From positions 1 through 64,000 of the forward strand of contig CAYNJT010000005.1 in the NCBI GenBank assembly GCA_964397625.1: DNA of 64,000 bases, read 5' to 3'. Below the pieces are notes generated by a model. It ran no database searches and was not told the origin of the DNA. It saw only the letters and a program-made list of their open reading frames with translations. How positions within the stretch are numbered: position 1 is the first letter of the stretch; every line of letters begins with the position of its first letter. Both the position numbers and the translations under genes were made by a program. Of this stretch, positions 7,135 through 15,900 are shown piece after piece. Source of the stretch: Leptolinea sp964397625. Lineage in GTDB: Bacteria > Chloroflexota > Anaerolineae > Anaerolineales > Anaerolineaceae.

Positions 7135-9090
7135 ATGAAAGCATTGCGAACTCGAAACTGGATTGACCCGCTCGGCCTGTTTCTTCTGGCCGTTTTGGCA
7201 TATGGTTTGATAATCCCGCGCCTGGGCCTTTTTGGAGATGATTGGCCGCATCTTTGGGTGTTGCATACCTTTGGTCTGGATGGTTTGAACCAACTGGTCG
7301 CATGGGATCGTCCATATTCTGCCTGGGTGTATTTGCTCATTGCGCCTCTGGCCGGAGAAAATATCTGGGTTTATCACATTTATCTGTTGGTTCTGCGTTG
7401 GATCTGTTCTTTTATTTTTTATCTATTAATTGAGGAAATTCTTCCTGACAGCAAGCCGTTACCTTTATGGGCGGCGGCTTTTTTTCTGCTTTATCCGGGA
7501 TTTCGGCAGGAACCACAACCTCTGGAATTCATTTTGCACTTTACAGCTTTGGGATTAATGCTTGCGTCTTTCTGGTTTATGTTGCAGGCGAGCAAAAAAA
7601 CTTCACGGCAACGGTTTTTTCAGGCAACTGGCATTGTCACTGCTTTTTCCATTTTTTCCGTTGAGTATTTCATTGGGCTGGAATTACTCCGACCAATTTT
7701 CCTCTGGATCCTTCATCGCAGAACTTCATCCAGTCTAAGAATTACATCGCGAAAGGTGATTGTTAATTGGATCCCATATATTCTTGTTCTCGGTTTTTAT
7801 ACCTACTGGAGAGTTTTTGTTTTTAAATTCCCTACATATAAACCAACATTTCTAAGCCAGATAACAAGCCATCCATTAGAAGCAGCGGCCGGTATGGGGC
7901 AGACACTTGTAGAGGAAATTCGCGCGTCCATTCTAGGCGCATGGCGACAGATGATCTCTTTACCGGCAGAACAGCCGTTTAACTGGGGGTATCTGGCATT
8001 GGTTAGTATTACCCTTATTGGTGTTTTTATCTGGCTACAAATAAAAAAAGAGAGCGCTGAAAGAACATCTCCATGGCTTTTATTGTTTATCGGCGGGATC
8101 TCCATTTTTCTGGCCGGTATTCCTTTCTGGATTACAGGAATACCGGTTCAATTGGAATTCCCCTGGGACCGGTCAACACTTCCATTCATGTTTGGTACCA
8201 GCCTGTTGACGGCTGGTGCATTACTGTTGTTCCGGCCACGTTTGAGGAATACCATAGCTGCAACTTTGATTGCTCTAAGCATCGGTATGCACTTTCAGAA
8301 TACGCTTCTTTACCAAAAAGAATGGACGAAACTCGGCCAATTCTTCTGGCAGCTCACCTGGAGGGCACCGTCTCTAAAGCCTGGTACTATCGTAATTTCT
8401 GATTCAATTCCCCTATTTTATTATGGCGATAATAACCTTACACCTGTCTTAAACTGGACATACAACCCGTCTGGAAAATCTGTTGACCTGGCATACAATT
8501 TTTTTGATATGGGTGAACGTCTTGGCAAGAATCTGCCAGAATTAAAACCCGATTTGTCTGTATCGCACGGATATAGGTTTGTTAACTTCACATCGACTAG
8601 CAGTATGCTTTTGCCGATGTACTATAAAGAAGACCGCTGCCTGCGTATTATTGATGAGCGGATTACTGGTTTGTCATCAGTACCTCGTCGATTGAAAGAG
8701 ACAGCGGCGTTCTCTCACCCAGAAACCCTGATCGTGATGGAAGGACAATCTAGACCGCCATCTTTTATCCCTGAACCTGATCATGGTTGGTGTTTTTTCT
8801 ACCAGAAAGCTGAACTGGCTGTTCAAAAAGCAGACTGGCAGGAAGTAAATAATCTGTATCAAGAATTACGAGATAAGAACCTCGAGCCGACAGATCAATC
8901 AGAATGGCTGCCCTTTATTAAAGGGTTGGCCATGTCAGAAAATGTTACAGAAGCAGTAAAAATAACAAAAATAGGTTTTGATCAGGAGGGAATAAAACCA
9001 ATTTTTTGCGATCTATGGACTAAACTCGCGAAAGATCCTCAAATACAGAACGGCCTGAAAGCAAGCGACCTCCGAACTGGATGCGATTAA
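7135..9090 (+). CDS. Large multi-spanning membrane protein, GT-C-like, unknown function
   Basis: About 651 aa. The first ~430 residues hold roughly ten or more hydrophobic segments. An early GDDW motif follows the first segment (GLFGDDWPHLW), in the place where GT-C glycosyltransferases carry catalytic acidic residues. A soluble C-terminal part follows, with TPR-like helices (AELAVQKADWQEVNNLYQEL) and a terminal GCD. The next gene is a paralogue with the same plan. The ATG at 7135 is chosen since the protein then begins just before the first membrane helix; no Shine-Dalgarno is evident. It probably moves or builds surface glycans, but no specific family is recognised. Its place between two carbamoyltransferase genes is odd. 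Confidence 0.7.
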   Translation: MKALRTRNWIDPLGLFLLAVLAYGLIIPRLGLFGDDWPHLWVLHTFGLDGLNQLVAWDRPYSAWVYLLIAPLAGENIWVYHIYLLVLRWICSFIFYLLIEEILPDSKPLPLWAAAFFLLYPGFRQEPQPLEFILHFTALGLMLASFWFMLQASKKTSRQRFFQATGIVTAFSIFSVEYFIGLELLRPIFLWILHRRTSSSLRITSRKVIVNWIPYILVLGFYTYWRVFVFKFPTYKPTFLSQITSHPLEAAAGMGQTLVEEIRASILGAWRQMISLPAEQPFNWGYLALVSITLIGVFIWLQIKKESAERTSPWLLLFIGGISIFLAGIPFWITGIPVQLEFPWDRSTLPFMFGTSLLTAGALLLFRPRLRNTIAATLIALSIGMHFQNTLLYQKEWTKLGQFFWQLTWRAPSLKPGTIVISDSIPLFYYGDNNLTPVLNWTYNPSGKSVDLAYNFFDMGERLGKNLPELKPDLSVSHGYRFVNFTSTSSMLLPMYYKEDRCLRIIDERITGLSSVPRRLKETAAFSHPETLIVMEGQSRPPSFIPEPDHGWCFFYQKAELAVQKADWQEVNNLYQELRDKNLEPTDQSEWLPFIKGLAMSENVTEAVKITKIGFDQEGIKPIFCDLWTKLAKDPQIQNGLKASDLRTGCD

Positions 9091-9094
9091 CCGT

Positions 9095-11020
9095 ATGAAA
9101 CAGACTAAGCTACTACCCATTAGTGAACGTCAAAGCGATTTCCTGTCGGCTTGTCTCTTATTTTTGACTGTCTTATTCAGCTTTGGCCTGTCTGTTTCCT
9201 CTTTGGGGCTTTATGGTAATCAGTGGGCTTATGTGCTCGGAGCGTTGCCGGTGACTTCCGGCTTTTTGTTGGAAAGACTTTTTCAACATACATTGATCAC
9301 AATTTTTGGGAAGACAGTCATTCTTTACCATTTTGCCAACCTGGTTTTCTGGACTCTTGCAGGATACCTGTTTTATAGAATACAAGCGCTCGCCGGAATT
9401 CGAAAAGACCGAGCGCTTTCCGGAGCACTACTCTTCCTTGTTTTTCCAGCCTTCCTTAATCCTGCCTCTGCTTTTGAATTATCCCCGGTTTTAGCCGGGT
9501 TATGCCTCATTTTTGCATCCATCGAGTTATTTTTAAACGCATTGGGTAAATCCAGAGTAATCACATGGAAGTTGATCTCAGGAGCAATTTGCGCTGTTCT
9601 GGCGATCATGAGCTCTCCAATTATTGCGGTCCTGGGGGTATCTATTTCGTTGATGTTCATCATCTACTGGCTATTTTGGCAAACGAAAAAGGCTCCCCTC
9701 GTATACGTCATTTCTTTTTCTACCCTGGTAATTTCATTGTTGGCTCTCTTTCAGACTTTCAATCCGGTAAAACCCGGGTTGTCATTGGCCGCCAAGAGTG
9801 TCAAACTATGGTTGAGTGGTTTCCTGCTTTCCTGGCGACAGATCATTGCCACGCCGGCAAACGGCGCAGAAACCGCTTTGTATGCTGCAATACTTGGATT
9901 GGCTGTGATTTTCCTGGTGTATAGTCTGGTAAAAATAAAAATCAGTAACAACAACGACGCAAGTATTAAGAATTTGGCAATTAGAGATTTTCTCATGCTG
10001 ATCTTTGGAATCAGCTTAACAGGTTTGATTTTCTATCTATTAACCTCATTGTTCCAACTCAATTCAGAAACCAGATCAGGTATTGAAACAACGCAAGTGG
10101 TTGCCGGGATGCTTGCCGCGCTGCTGGTAACCTCTACCATTGAACTTCTTTTCATGGAGAAGTACCATATATTTATCCTGGCATTGATTATTGTCATGTC
10201 TGCTGGAACGCGCTATCAGGTAACCGGCCGATATAGTGAAGAAACAACAAAGCTAAACGATTTTCTTCAACAGCTTTCCATTAGAAGTGATGGCTTTATG
10301 CCTGGTACGCGCCTGGTGGTCGAGCAATTGCCATTTGACTATACAACCCGAATATCGCTGCAGGCTTTAATCAGAGAACAGTATTCGCTGGCTGTAAATT
10401 CAGAAATACTCTCTGTGATTCCGGCTGATGACGTTGGATACAGGGAATTCATGGAGAATGGTTCTGAACAAAAAATGGTTTTACACGTAGATGAAGAGGC
10501 CATTCCTATATCGAAGAATTCCATTCTGGCAGTCTGGCAGCCGGTTGGGAAATGCGTTGAATTTGTAAGTGATTCTGTTGAAATGGATAAATTACCTCAG
10601 GGTCTTGCGTTGACAGCTGAGTATTCCAATCCTTCTCTTATTTTGACAGAGGAAAAGTGGAATCATACAAAGATAAACGATATTGCTGACAAGGCAGCTA
10701 ACACCTGGTGTGCTTACCAGCAATTCGCAAACAGATTGGCTCAAAATGCTCAATGGAAAGAGGTTGAGCTTGTCTATAAAGATGCGCAGGAAAGGAACCT
10801 TTTCTCAAAAGCCTATTTGGAGTACGGGGCACTATTGAATGCCTTAATACATGAAGGAAAAATAAACGACGCAGTGATGCTTTTTCAAAATTTAAATAGA
10901 AATCCGGACATTCAAAACTCACTTTGCAGACAATGGACAAAGACAATTTCTGATAGCACCATAAATAAGGAGGTGATCGAAGAAGCCCGTAAGGCTCAAA
11001 ACACGCTCGGCTGTGATTAA
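9095..11020 (+). CDS. Large multi-spanning membrane protein, paralogue of the preceding gene
   Basis: A 641-aa protein beginning four bases after the preceding stop. It has about ten hydrophobic segments, then an extracytoplasmic-looking beta-rich section and C-terminal TPR-like helices (RLAQNAQWKEVELVYKDAQERNLF), ending in GCD. The C-terminal pattern W-C-x-Y-Q, then ADW/AQWxEV, then LWTK/QWTK near the end is shared with its neighbour, so the two arose by tandem duplication. Here the GDDW motif of the neighbour is replaced by GNQW, suggesting loss of a catalytic acidic pair and a structural partner role. Function is unknown; membrane glycan assembly is only a guess. Confidence 0.7.
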   Translation: MKQTKLLPISERQSDFLSACLLFLTVLFSFGLSVSSLGLYGNQWAYVLGALPVTSGFLLERLFQHTLITIFGKTVILYHFANLVFWTLAGYLFYRIQALAGIRKDRALSGALLFLVFPAFLNPASAFELSPVLAGLCLIFASIELFLNALGKSRVITWKLISGAICAVLAIMSSPIIAVLGVSISLMFIIYWLFWQTKKAPLVYVISFSTLVISLLALFQTFNPVKPGLSLAAKSVKLWLSGFLLSWRQIIATPANGAETALYAAILGLAVIFLVYSLVKIKISNNNDASIKNLAIRDFLMLIFGISLTGLIFYLLTSLFQLNSETRSGIETTQVVAGMLAALLVTSTIELLFMEKYHIFILALIIVMSAGTRYQVTGRYSEETTKLNDFLQQLSIRSDGFMPGTRLVVEQLPFDYTTRISLQALIREQYSLAVNSEILSVIPADDVGYREFMENGSEQKMVLHVDEEAIPISKNSILAVWQPVGKCVEFVSDSVEMDKLPQGLALTAEYSNPSLILTEEKWNHTKINDIADKAANTWCAYQQFANRLAQNAQWKEVELVYKDAQERNLFSKAYLEYGALLNALIHEGKINDAVMLFQNLNRNPDIQNSLCRQWTKTISDSTINKEVIEEARKAQNTLGCD

Positions 11021-11080
11021 TACAGAAAAAATATGCAGTAGTTTTGCCATATCTAACAAAATTTTGAAAGGAAGTGAATC

Positions 11081-12061
11081 ATGCAAACATTTTTACATGG
11101 TCGGGATTTAATCGGTGATCTTGATTTCAGCAAAGAAGAAGTTGAAACTGTCATGGATGTCGCGTTTGACCTCAAACGGAAACGCGCATTGAATGAACCT
11201 TTCCCCTTGCTGCGAGACAAGGTGCTCGCGATGTTATTTTTCTTCAGCAGCACGCGCACCCGCGGTTCATTTGAAGCAGGAATGGCGCATCTTGGCGGGC
11301 ATGCCGCTTTCATTGAGTCTAAATCCACCCAGATCGCCCACGGAGATACTCCAAAGGAAATTGGCGAGATCTTTGGCCGCTATTATGACGGAATTGCCAT
11401 TCGTCACGTGGACTGGGGTGTTGGAAACAAGTACCTCAATGATGTGGCCAAGTACTCCCGCGTACCCGTTTTGAATATGCAGGATGAAATCTACCATCCG
11501 TTTCAGTGTCTGGCAGACTTGATGACTATCCTTGAAAAGAAAGGCCGTGACCTGCGTAAGAAGAAAATGGTTGTCTCCTGGGCTTACGCCGCCTCTTACC
11601 AAAAACCAATGTCTGTCCCCCACAGTCTAATTTTACAAATGCCGCGGTTTGGGTTGGATGTTACTCTTGCCTATCCACCCGAGTTCAAGCTTATGCCCGA
11701 CATTATGGCCCAGGCTGAAGAACAGGCGAAACGCTTCAACACGAAATTCGAAGTTGTTGATGACATGGAAAAAGCATTTAAAGATGCTGATATCGTCTAC
11801 GCCAAATCCTGGGGCGCGATGTTAACCACCACTGATACAGAAGAAGGCGCAAAGATCATCAAGAAGTATGAATCCTGGATCACCGATGAGCGGAAGATGA
11901 AACTGGCTAAACCGGATGCCATTTATATGCATCCCCTGCCGGCTGACCGCAATGTCGAAGTGACTGATGGAGTGATCGATGGAGTTAACTCTGTTGTTTA
12001 CGATGAAGCAGAAAACCGAATGCATGCGCAGGAAGCTGTCATGGCTTTAACCATGGGCTAA
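11081..12061 (+). CDS. ygeW: YgeW-like knotted carbamoyltransferase
   Basis: A 326-aa transcarbamoylase of the ornithine/YgeW branch. Visible are FFSSTRTRGSFEAG (carbamoyl-phosphate site, about 53-66), SKSTQIAHGDT, HPFQCLADLMTI, the VSWAYAASYQKPMSVPHSLI segment characteristic of YgeW and acetylornithine-type enzymes, YAKSWGAML (the SWG loop replaces the ornithine SMG loop) and MHPLPADRNVEVTDGV. YgeW belongs to the anaerobic purine degradation cluster of Enterobacteria and gut Firmicutes, where it is thought to phosphorolyse a ureido acid. It is followed after 21 bases by carbamate kinase, the natural consumer of its carbamoyl phosphate. AAAGGAAG precedes the ATG. Precise substrate is not determined. 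Confidence 0.82.
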   Translation: MQTFLHGRDLIGDLDFSKEEVETVMDVAFDLKRKRALNEPFPLLRDKVLAMLFFFSSTRTRGSFEAGMAHLGGHAAFIESKSTQIAHGDTPKEIGEIFGRYYDGIAIRHVDWGVGNKYLNDVAKYSRVPVLNMQDEIYHPFQCLADLMTILEKKGRDLRKKKMVVSWAYAASYQKPMSVPHSLILQMPRFGLDVTLAYPPEFKLMPDIMAQAEEQAKRFNTKFEVVDDMEKAFKDADIVYAKSWGAMLTTTDTEEGAKIIKKYESWITDERKMKLAKPDAIYMHPLPADRNVEVTDGVIDGVNSVVYDEAENRMHAQEAVMALTMG

Positions 12062-12082
12062 ATTTGAAAGGAACTATAAAGA

Positions 12083-13030
12083 ATGGAAAAAAAAGGTGTT
12101 GCTGTTGTCGCTGTAGGCGGAAATTCGTTGATTAAAGATGAAGCCCACAAGACAATTCCTGACCAGTATCACGCTGGCATGGAATCAATGAAGCACATCG
12201 TTGATATGATCGAGCAAGGCTGGGAAGTCGTGGTTACCCATGGAAACGGTCCGCAGGTTGGATTTATCCTTCGACGATCCGAACTTTCAAGACATGAGTT
12301 GCATGATGTATCGTTGGACTTCTGCGGGGCAGATTCCCAGGGTTCCATCGGGTATATGTTCGCCATGGCATTGCATAATGAATTTTTGAAACGTGGATTG
12401 AAAAAGCAAGCCGCGGCTGTGGTAACACAGACTGTTGTTGACCGCAACGATAAAGCGTTTCAAAATCCCACTAAACCAATTGGCAGTTTCATGGATGAAA
12501 AGACAGCAAAAGAACGCCGTGAGAAGGAAGGCTGGGTTGTTGTTGAGGATGCCGGACGGGGATGGCGGCGGGTGGTAGCATCACCTATTCCACAAAAGAT
12601 TGTGGAAGCCGAAGCCATCAACGCGCTGATCAAAGCCGGATTTACGGTGGTTGGCGTTGGCGGTGGTGGTATCCCTGTCATCGAAGATGAAAAAGGGAAC
12701 CTGGTTGGTGTGGAAGCCGTGATTGACAAAGACTTCGGATCCGCCTTGTTGGCCAACCTTATTAACGCTGATCTTTTCGTGATCAGTACGGCAGTGGAGA
12801 AAGTTGCCTTAAACTTCAATAAACCGGATCAAAAATGGCTGGACAAAATGACAGCCGCTGAAGCCCGGAAATATATTGAAGAAGGGCATTTTGCCAAAGG
12901 TAGCATGCTCCCAAAAATCCAGGCTATTTTAAAATTCCTGGATGCTGGAGGAAAGAAAGCCTTGATAACAAATCCGGAAAATATTGGGCGAGCTTTGAAA
13001 GGTGAAACCGGTACCTGGATAGTTCCGTAG
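12083..13030 (+). CDS. arcC: Carbamate kinase
   Basis: A 315-aa amino-acid kinase family enzyme making ATP and carbamate (then CO2 and ammonia) from carbamoyl phosphate and ADP. Motifs are AVGGNSLI at the N-terminus, VVTHGNGPQVG, the VVASPIPQKIVE loop, VGVGGGGIPVIE, EAVIDKDFGSALLA and a C-terminal GSMLPKIQA...ALITNPENI block. Length is normal. It directly follows the YgeW-like gene, with a Shine-Dalgarno (AAAGGAA) before the ATG, and ends at a strong hairpin. With two transcarbamoylases upstream it forms the energy-conserving step of the island. Arginine deiminase is not seen here, so ureides rather than arginine are the likelier source. Confidence 0.96.
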   Translation: MEKKGVAVVAVGGNSLIKDEAHKTIPDQYHAGMESMKHIVDMIEQGWEVVVTHGNGPQVGFILRRSELSRHELHDVSLDFCGADSQGSIGYMFAMALHNEFLKRGLKKQAAAVVTQTVVDRNDKAFQNPTKPIGSFMDEKTAKERREKEGWVVVEDAGRGWRRVVASPIPQKIVEAEAINALIKAGFTVVGVGGGGIPVIEDEKGNLVGVEAVIDKDFGSALLANLINADLFVISTAVEKVALNFNKPDQKWLDKMTAAEARKYIEEGHFAKGSMLPKIQAILKFLDAGGKKALITNPENIGRALKGETGTWIVP

Positions 13031-13037
13031 TATCATA

Positions 13038-13067
13038 AGCCCCTGACAGGTCTGCCTGTCAGGGGCT
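13038..13067 (+). terminator. Hairpin after carbamate kinase
   Basis: A perfect 13-bp stem, AGCCCCTGACAGG with CCTGTCAGGGGCT, is closed by TCTG eight bases after the stop. The following tract is A/T-rich but not a T-run, so termination may be partial. Confidence 0.65.
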
Positions 13068-13094
13068 AAATTATCCAGTGGTGGTGAATACGAA

Positions 13095-13802
13095 ATGGCT
13101 TATCCCAGTGTCTCTGTCTGTTTCCCTGCGTACAATGAGGAATTGACTGTAAAAAACATACTACAGGAAGCATATGATCTTTTATTATCCTGGCCCGTAA
13201 AATTCGAGCTGATCATTTGCGATGATGCTTCGAGCGATGGTACAGGAAAGATCATTGACGAGTTTGCAAATGGAAAACCAGAAGTGAGAGTGTTGCATCA
13301 TTCAATAAATCAAGGTATCAGGAATACATTTGAAGAGTTGAACCATGCAGCCCGAAATGAATTTGTATTTCTAAATGCTACCGATGGGCAGTGGAAAACA
13401 GAAAGCCTGATTCATATGTTACCGATGACTGAAAACTGGGATGTGATCATCGCGAGTCGTATTAAAAAACCTTATGGCATTAAACGGATGATCATTTCGA
13501 CTATTTTCAATTTGATACCCCGGGTGCTTTTCGGAGTAAATACATATGATGCCGGTGCAGTAAAACTGATCCGTAAAGAAATAATTGATCGTTTCCCCGT
13601 AATATCCAAAACTCCATTTTTTGAGGCTGAACGGCTGATAAAGGCCAGTAAAGCTGGATATAAAATCACGGAGTTTCCGGTAGAAGTTGATTTCAGGAAA
13701 ACCGGCAAATCCACCGCGGTAAAGTGGACTGTTCTAAAACACACCTTTGGAGATGTGATTCGGGTTTGGTGGAATATACAGATAAAAAATGAATCGGTGT
13801 AG
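13095..13802 (+). CDS. Family 2 glycosyltransferase
   Basis: A 235-aa GT-A fold transferase. The N-terminal FPAYNEELTVKNIL block, nucleotide-binding ICDDASSDGTG (DDxSxDG motif, about 42-52) and the NATDGQW segment in the DxD position are seen. DAGAVKLIR and FFEAERLIKASKAGY follow, as in dolichyl-phosphate-mannose-synthase-like enzymes. It lacks the C-terminal transmembrane pair of the second GT2 in the island. The donor sugar is unknown. It lies between carbamate kinase and adenine deaminase, unrelated to purine chemistry, and pairs logically with the two large membrane proteins upstream. Confidence 0.88.
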   Translation: MAYPSVSVCFPAYNEELTVKNILQEAYDLLLSWPVKFELIICDDASSDGTGKIIDEFANGKPEVRVLHHSINQGIRNTFEELNHAARNEFVFLNATDGQWKTESLIHMLPMTENWDVIIASRIKKPYGIKRMIISTIFNLIPRVLFGVNTYDAGAVKLIRKEIIDRFPVISKTPFFEAERLIKASKAGYKITEFPVEVDFRKTGKSTAVKWTVLKHTFGDVIRVWWNIQIKNESV

Positions 13803-13963
13803 TCGTTTCTTGGAGGTCGACAATTAAGTTACAATGAATATGGGGATCCAGGGGACAAGAAATTCTCGAATGATAAAAATGCAACAAAGACCGTTTGTTT
13901 CACTTGCTGGAATAAGGATAAACGACTCAACAGGTTGTTAAATTATTGCGGTTAGGAGAAGAG

Positions 13964-15802
13964 ATGATCGTTGCAGGCTCTGACGCATATATTCATAAAC
14001 GAAAAGAACTCTCCGAAGTAACGCGAGATTTGTCTGCTGTCGCCATGGGTTTTCTTCCTGCCGATTTAATTCTTAAAAATGGAATACTTGTTAATGTAAA
14101 TACCGCCCAGCTTCAAGTCGATGTTGACGTTGCAATAAAACATGGCTTTATCGCTCTGGTTGGAAATGCCGACCATGTTTTAGTCGACGGAAATTCAAAA
14201 GAAGTTGATCTGCAAGGCCGGTATATTACACCCGGCTTCATCGATTCTCACATGCATGTCGAAAGCAGCATGGTGGATATTCGAAGTCTGGCTGCTGGAG
14301 TATTGCCGCATGGAACGACTACAATCTGCCCGGATAACCATGAGATTACAAATGTCTTTGGATTGAAAGCTGTTGAGCTTTTCCACAACGCATCGGCAGA
14401 TTTACCGGTGAAAGTTTTTCTTGCCATGCCGGTTTGCGTTCCATCCATTCCAGGGTTTGAAGATGCCGGTGCAAGCATCACAGCTCAGGATGTAACGGAT
14501 GCCTATACCAATAATTGGGCTCAATTGCAGGGTGAGCAAATGAATTTCCCCGGCATGATTTATGGTGATCAATTGACGCATGCCATTACATCCGCCTCAT
14601 TGAAGGCGGGTGTAGTTTTAACCGGACATTATGCTTCACTTGAATTGAATAAAGGATTAAATGCTTTTATCGCCACCGGGATGAACGCATGCCATGAATC
14701 CACAACTGCCGAGGGGACACTTAAAAGAGCCCAATTGGGAATGTATGCCCAACAGCGTTTTGGAACAGCCTGGCTGGATTTGCCCAATACTATTAAAGCC
14801 GTTACTGAAAATCCGGGGATTGATACGCGATTTTTCACCATGGTTACGGATGATGTCTCTCCGGCAACCATTGCATTTGACGGGCACCTTGTTCGGGTAG
14901 TTCGGGAAGCCATCAGGCAGGGGATTGATCCAGTCACCGCCATTCAAATGGTGACAATCAACGCTGCCCAGCTGCTTGAAAAGGCTCGTTATATTGGATC
15001 GGTATCTCCTGGACGGGCTGCCGACATTCTTATATTGAGTGATCTAAAAAATGTCACCATTGATGAAGTCTACGCAGATGGGGTTCTGGTTGCGCAAAAT
15101 AATAAAATGGTGGTAAATATCAAGAAATATGATTATCCAGAATGGGCGCTAAATTCTGTGCACCTGAACCCACTCACAACACAAGACTTTCTTATTCCCG
15201 CAACAAAAACTGAAAAAGTTAGAGTAATTCGGGTGTATCCAGGCAAGGTGCATACAACAGAAGAGGTGGTAGAACTGTCACCTGTAAATGAGGGATTATC
15301 ACCTGATACAACTCGAGATATAGCAAAAATGGCAGTTTTTTACAGGCATGAAAATAAAAAGGGTGCCACCGGCTCAAAGGGTTTGGGATTCGTTACCGGA
15401 ATTTCTCTGAAACCGGGATCAGCATTCGCTTCGACAGTTTCACATGATTGCCATAACCTTCTGGTGATCGGAACCAATGATGAATCAATGGTTCTGGCAG
15501 GCAACGCATTGATTAAAGCCGGTGGTGGTCTTGCTGTGGTTGTTGAAGGAAAGTTAGAATCTCTCATGCCTCTGCCGCTGGCAGGTCTAATGACACTTGA
15601 ACCTGTTGAATTGGCAGCAAAACAGGTTAGAGGAATCGAGAATGCGCTTAAGAAAGCAGGATGTCAGGCAGATTCAATTGAAATGACATTGAGCCTGCTT
15701 GGTTTGATCGTTCTGGAAGAGTTGCACCTTTCCAATAAAGGACTGGTTGAACTCAAACCCGGAAAACCGCCAACTTTTGTTGACCTCATCGTCAACCAAT
15801 AA
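13964..15802 (+). CDS. ade: Adenine deaminase
   Basis: A 612-aa amidohydrolase converting adenine to hypoxanthine and ammonia. The metal motif DSHMHVESSM, then GTTTICPDNHEI (usual DPHE appears as DNHE, with D and H kept), the GEQMNFPG glutamate region, GHYASLELNKGLNAFIATG, NACHES, VTDDVSPATIA and the C-terminal SHDCHNLLVIG domain all match the Ade family. Start ATG 13964 follows GGAG by five bases. Length slightly exceeds the usual ~580 through an N-terminal extension. It is followed 98 bases later by the BMP transporter operon, consistent with import of purines and their immediate deamination. Confidence 0.93.
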   Translation: MIVAGSDAYIHKRKELSEVTRDLSAVAMGFLPADLILKNGILVNVNTAQLQVDVDVAIKHGFIALVGNADHVLVDGNSKEVDLQGRYITPGFIDSHMHVESSMVDIRSLAAGVLPHGTTTICPDNHEITNVFGLKAVELFHNASADLPVKVFLAMPVCVPSIPGFEDAGASITAQDVTDAYTNNWAQLQGEQMNFPGMIYGDQLTHAITSASLKAGVVLTGHYASLELNKGLNAFIATGMNACHESTTAEGTLKRAQLGMYAQQRFGTAWLDLPNTIKAVTENPGIDTRFFTMVTDDVSPATIAFDGHLVRVVREAIRQGIDPVTAIQMVTINAAQLLEKARYIGSVSPGRAADILILSDLKNVTIDEVYADGVLVAQNNKMVVNIKKYDYPEWALNSVHLNPLTTQDFLIPATKTEKVRVIRVYPGKVHTTEEVVELSPVNEGLSPDTTRDIAKMAVFYRHENKKGATGSKGLGFVTGISLKPGSAFASTVSHDCHNLLVIGTNDESMVLAGNALIKAGGGLAVVVEGKLESLMPLPLAGLMTLEPVELAAKQVRGIENALKKAGCQADSIEMTLSLLGLIVLEELHLSNKGLVELKPGKPPTFVDLIVNQ

Positions 15803-15900
15803 GGGATGGGATTCGGGATTTTTGAAAAGAGGAGGTGGTTTACCAAAGAATTTTGAGTTTCAAAAAACAATCAGGTAATAAAAATCCAGGAGGAGTAGTT

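Noticed and set aside
13803..13963. Possible purine riboswitch before adenine deaminase
   Set aside because: The 160-bp leader shows neither the conserved purine aptamer junctions nor loop-loop motifs; nothing else clear was seen in it.
13964..15802. Loss of the adenine deaminase metal site because DPHE reads DNHE
   Set aside because: Aligned with known enzymes the ligand Asp and His are both retained; only the intervening Pro is changed.
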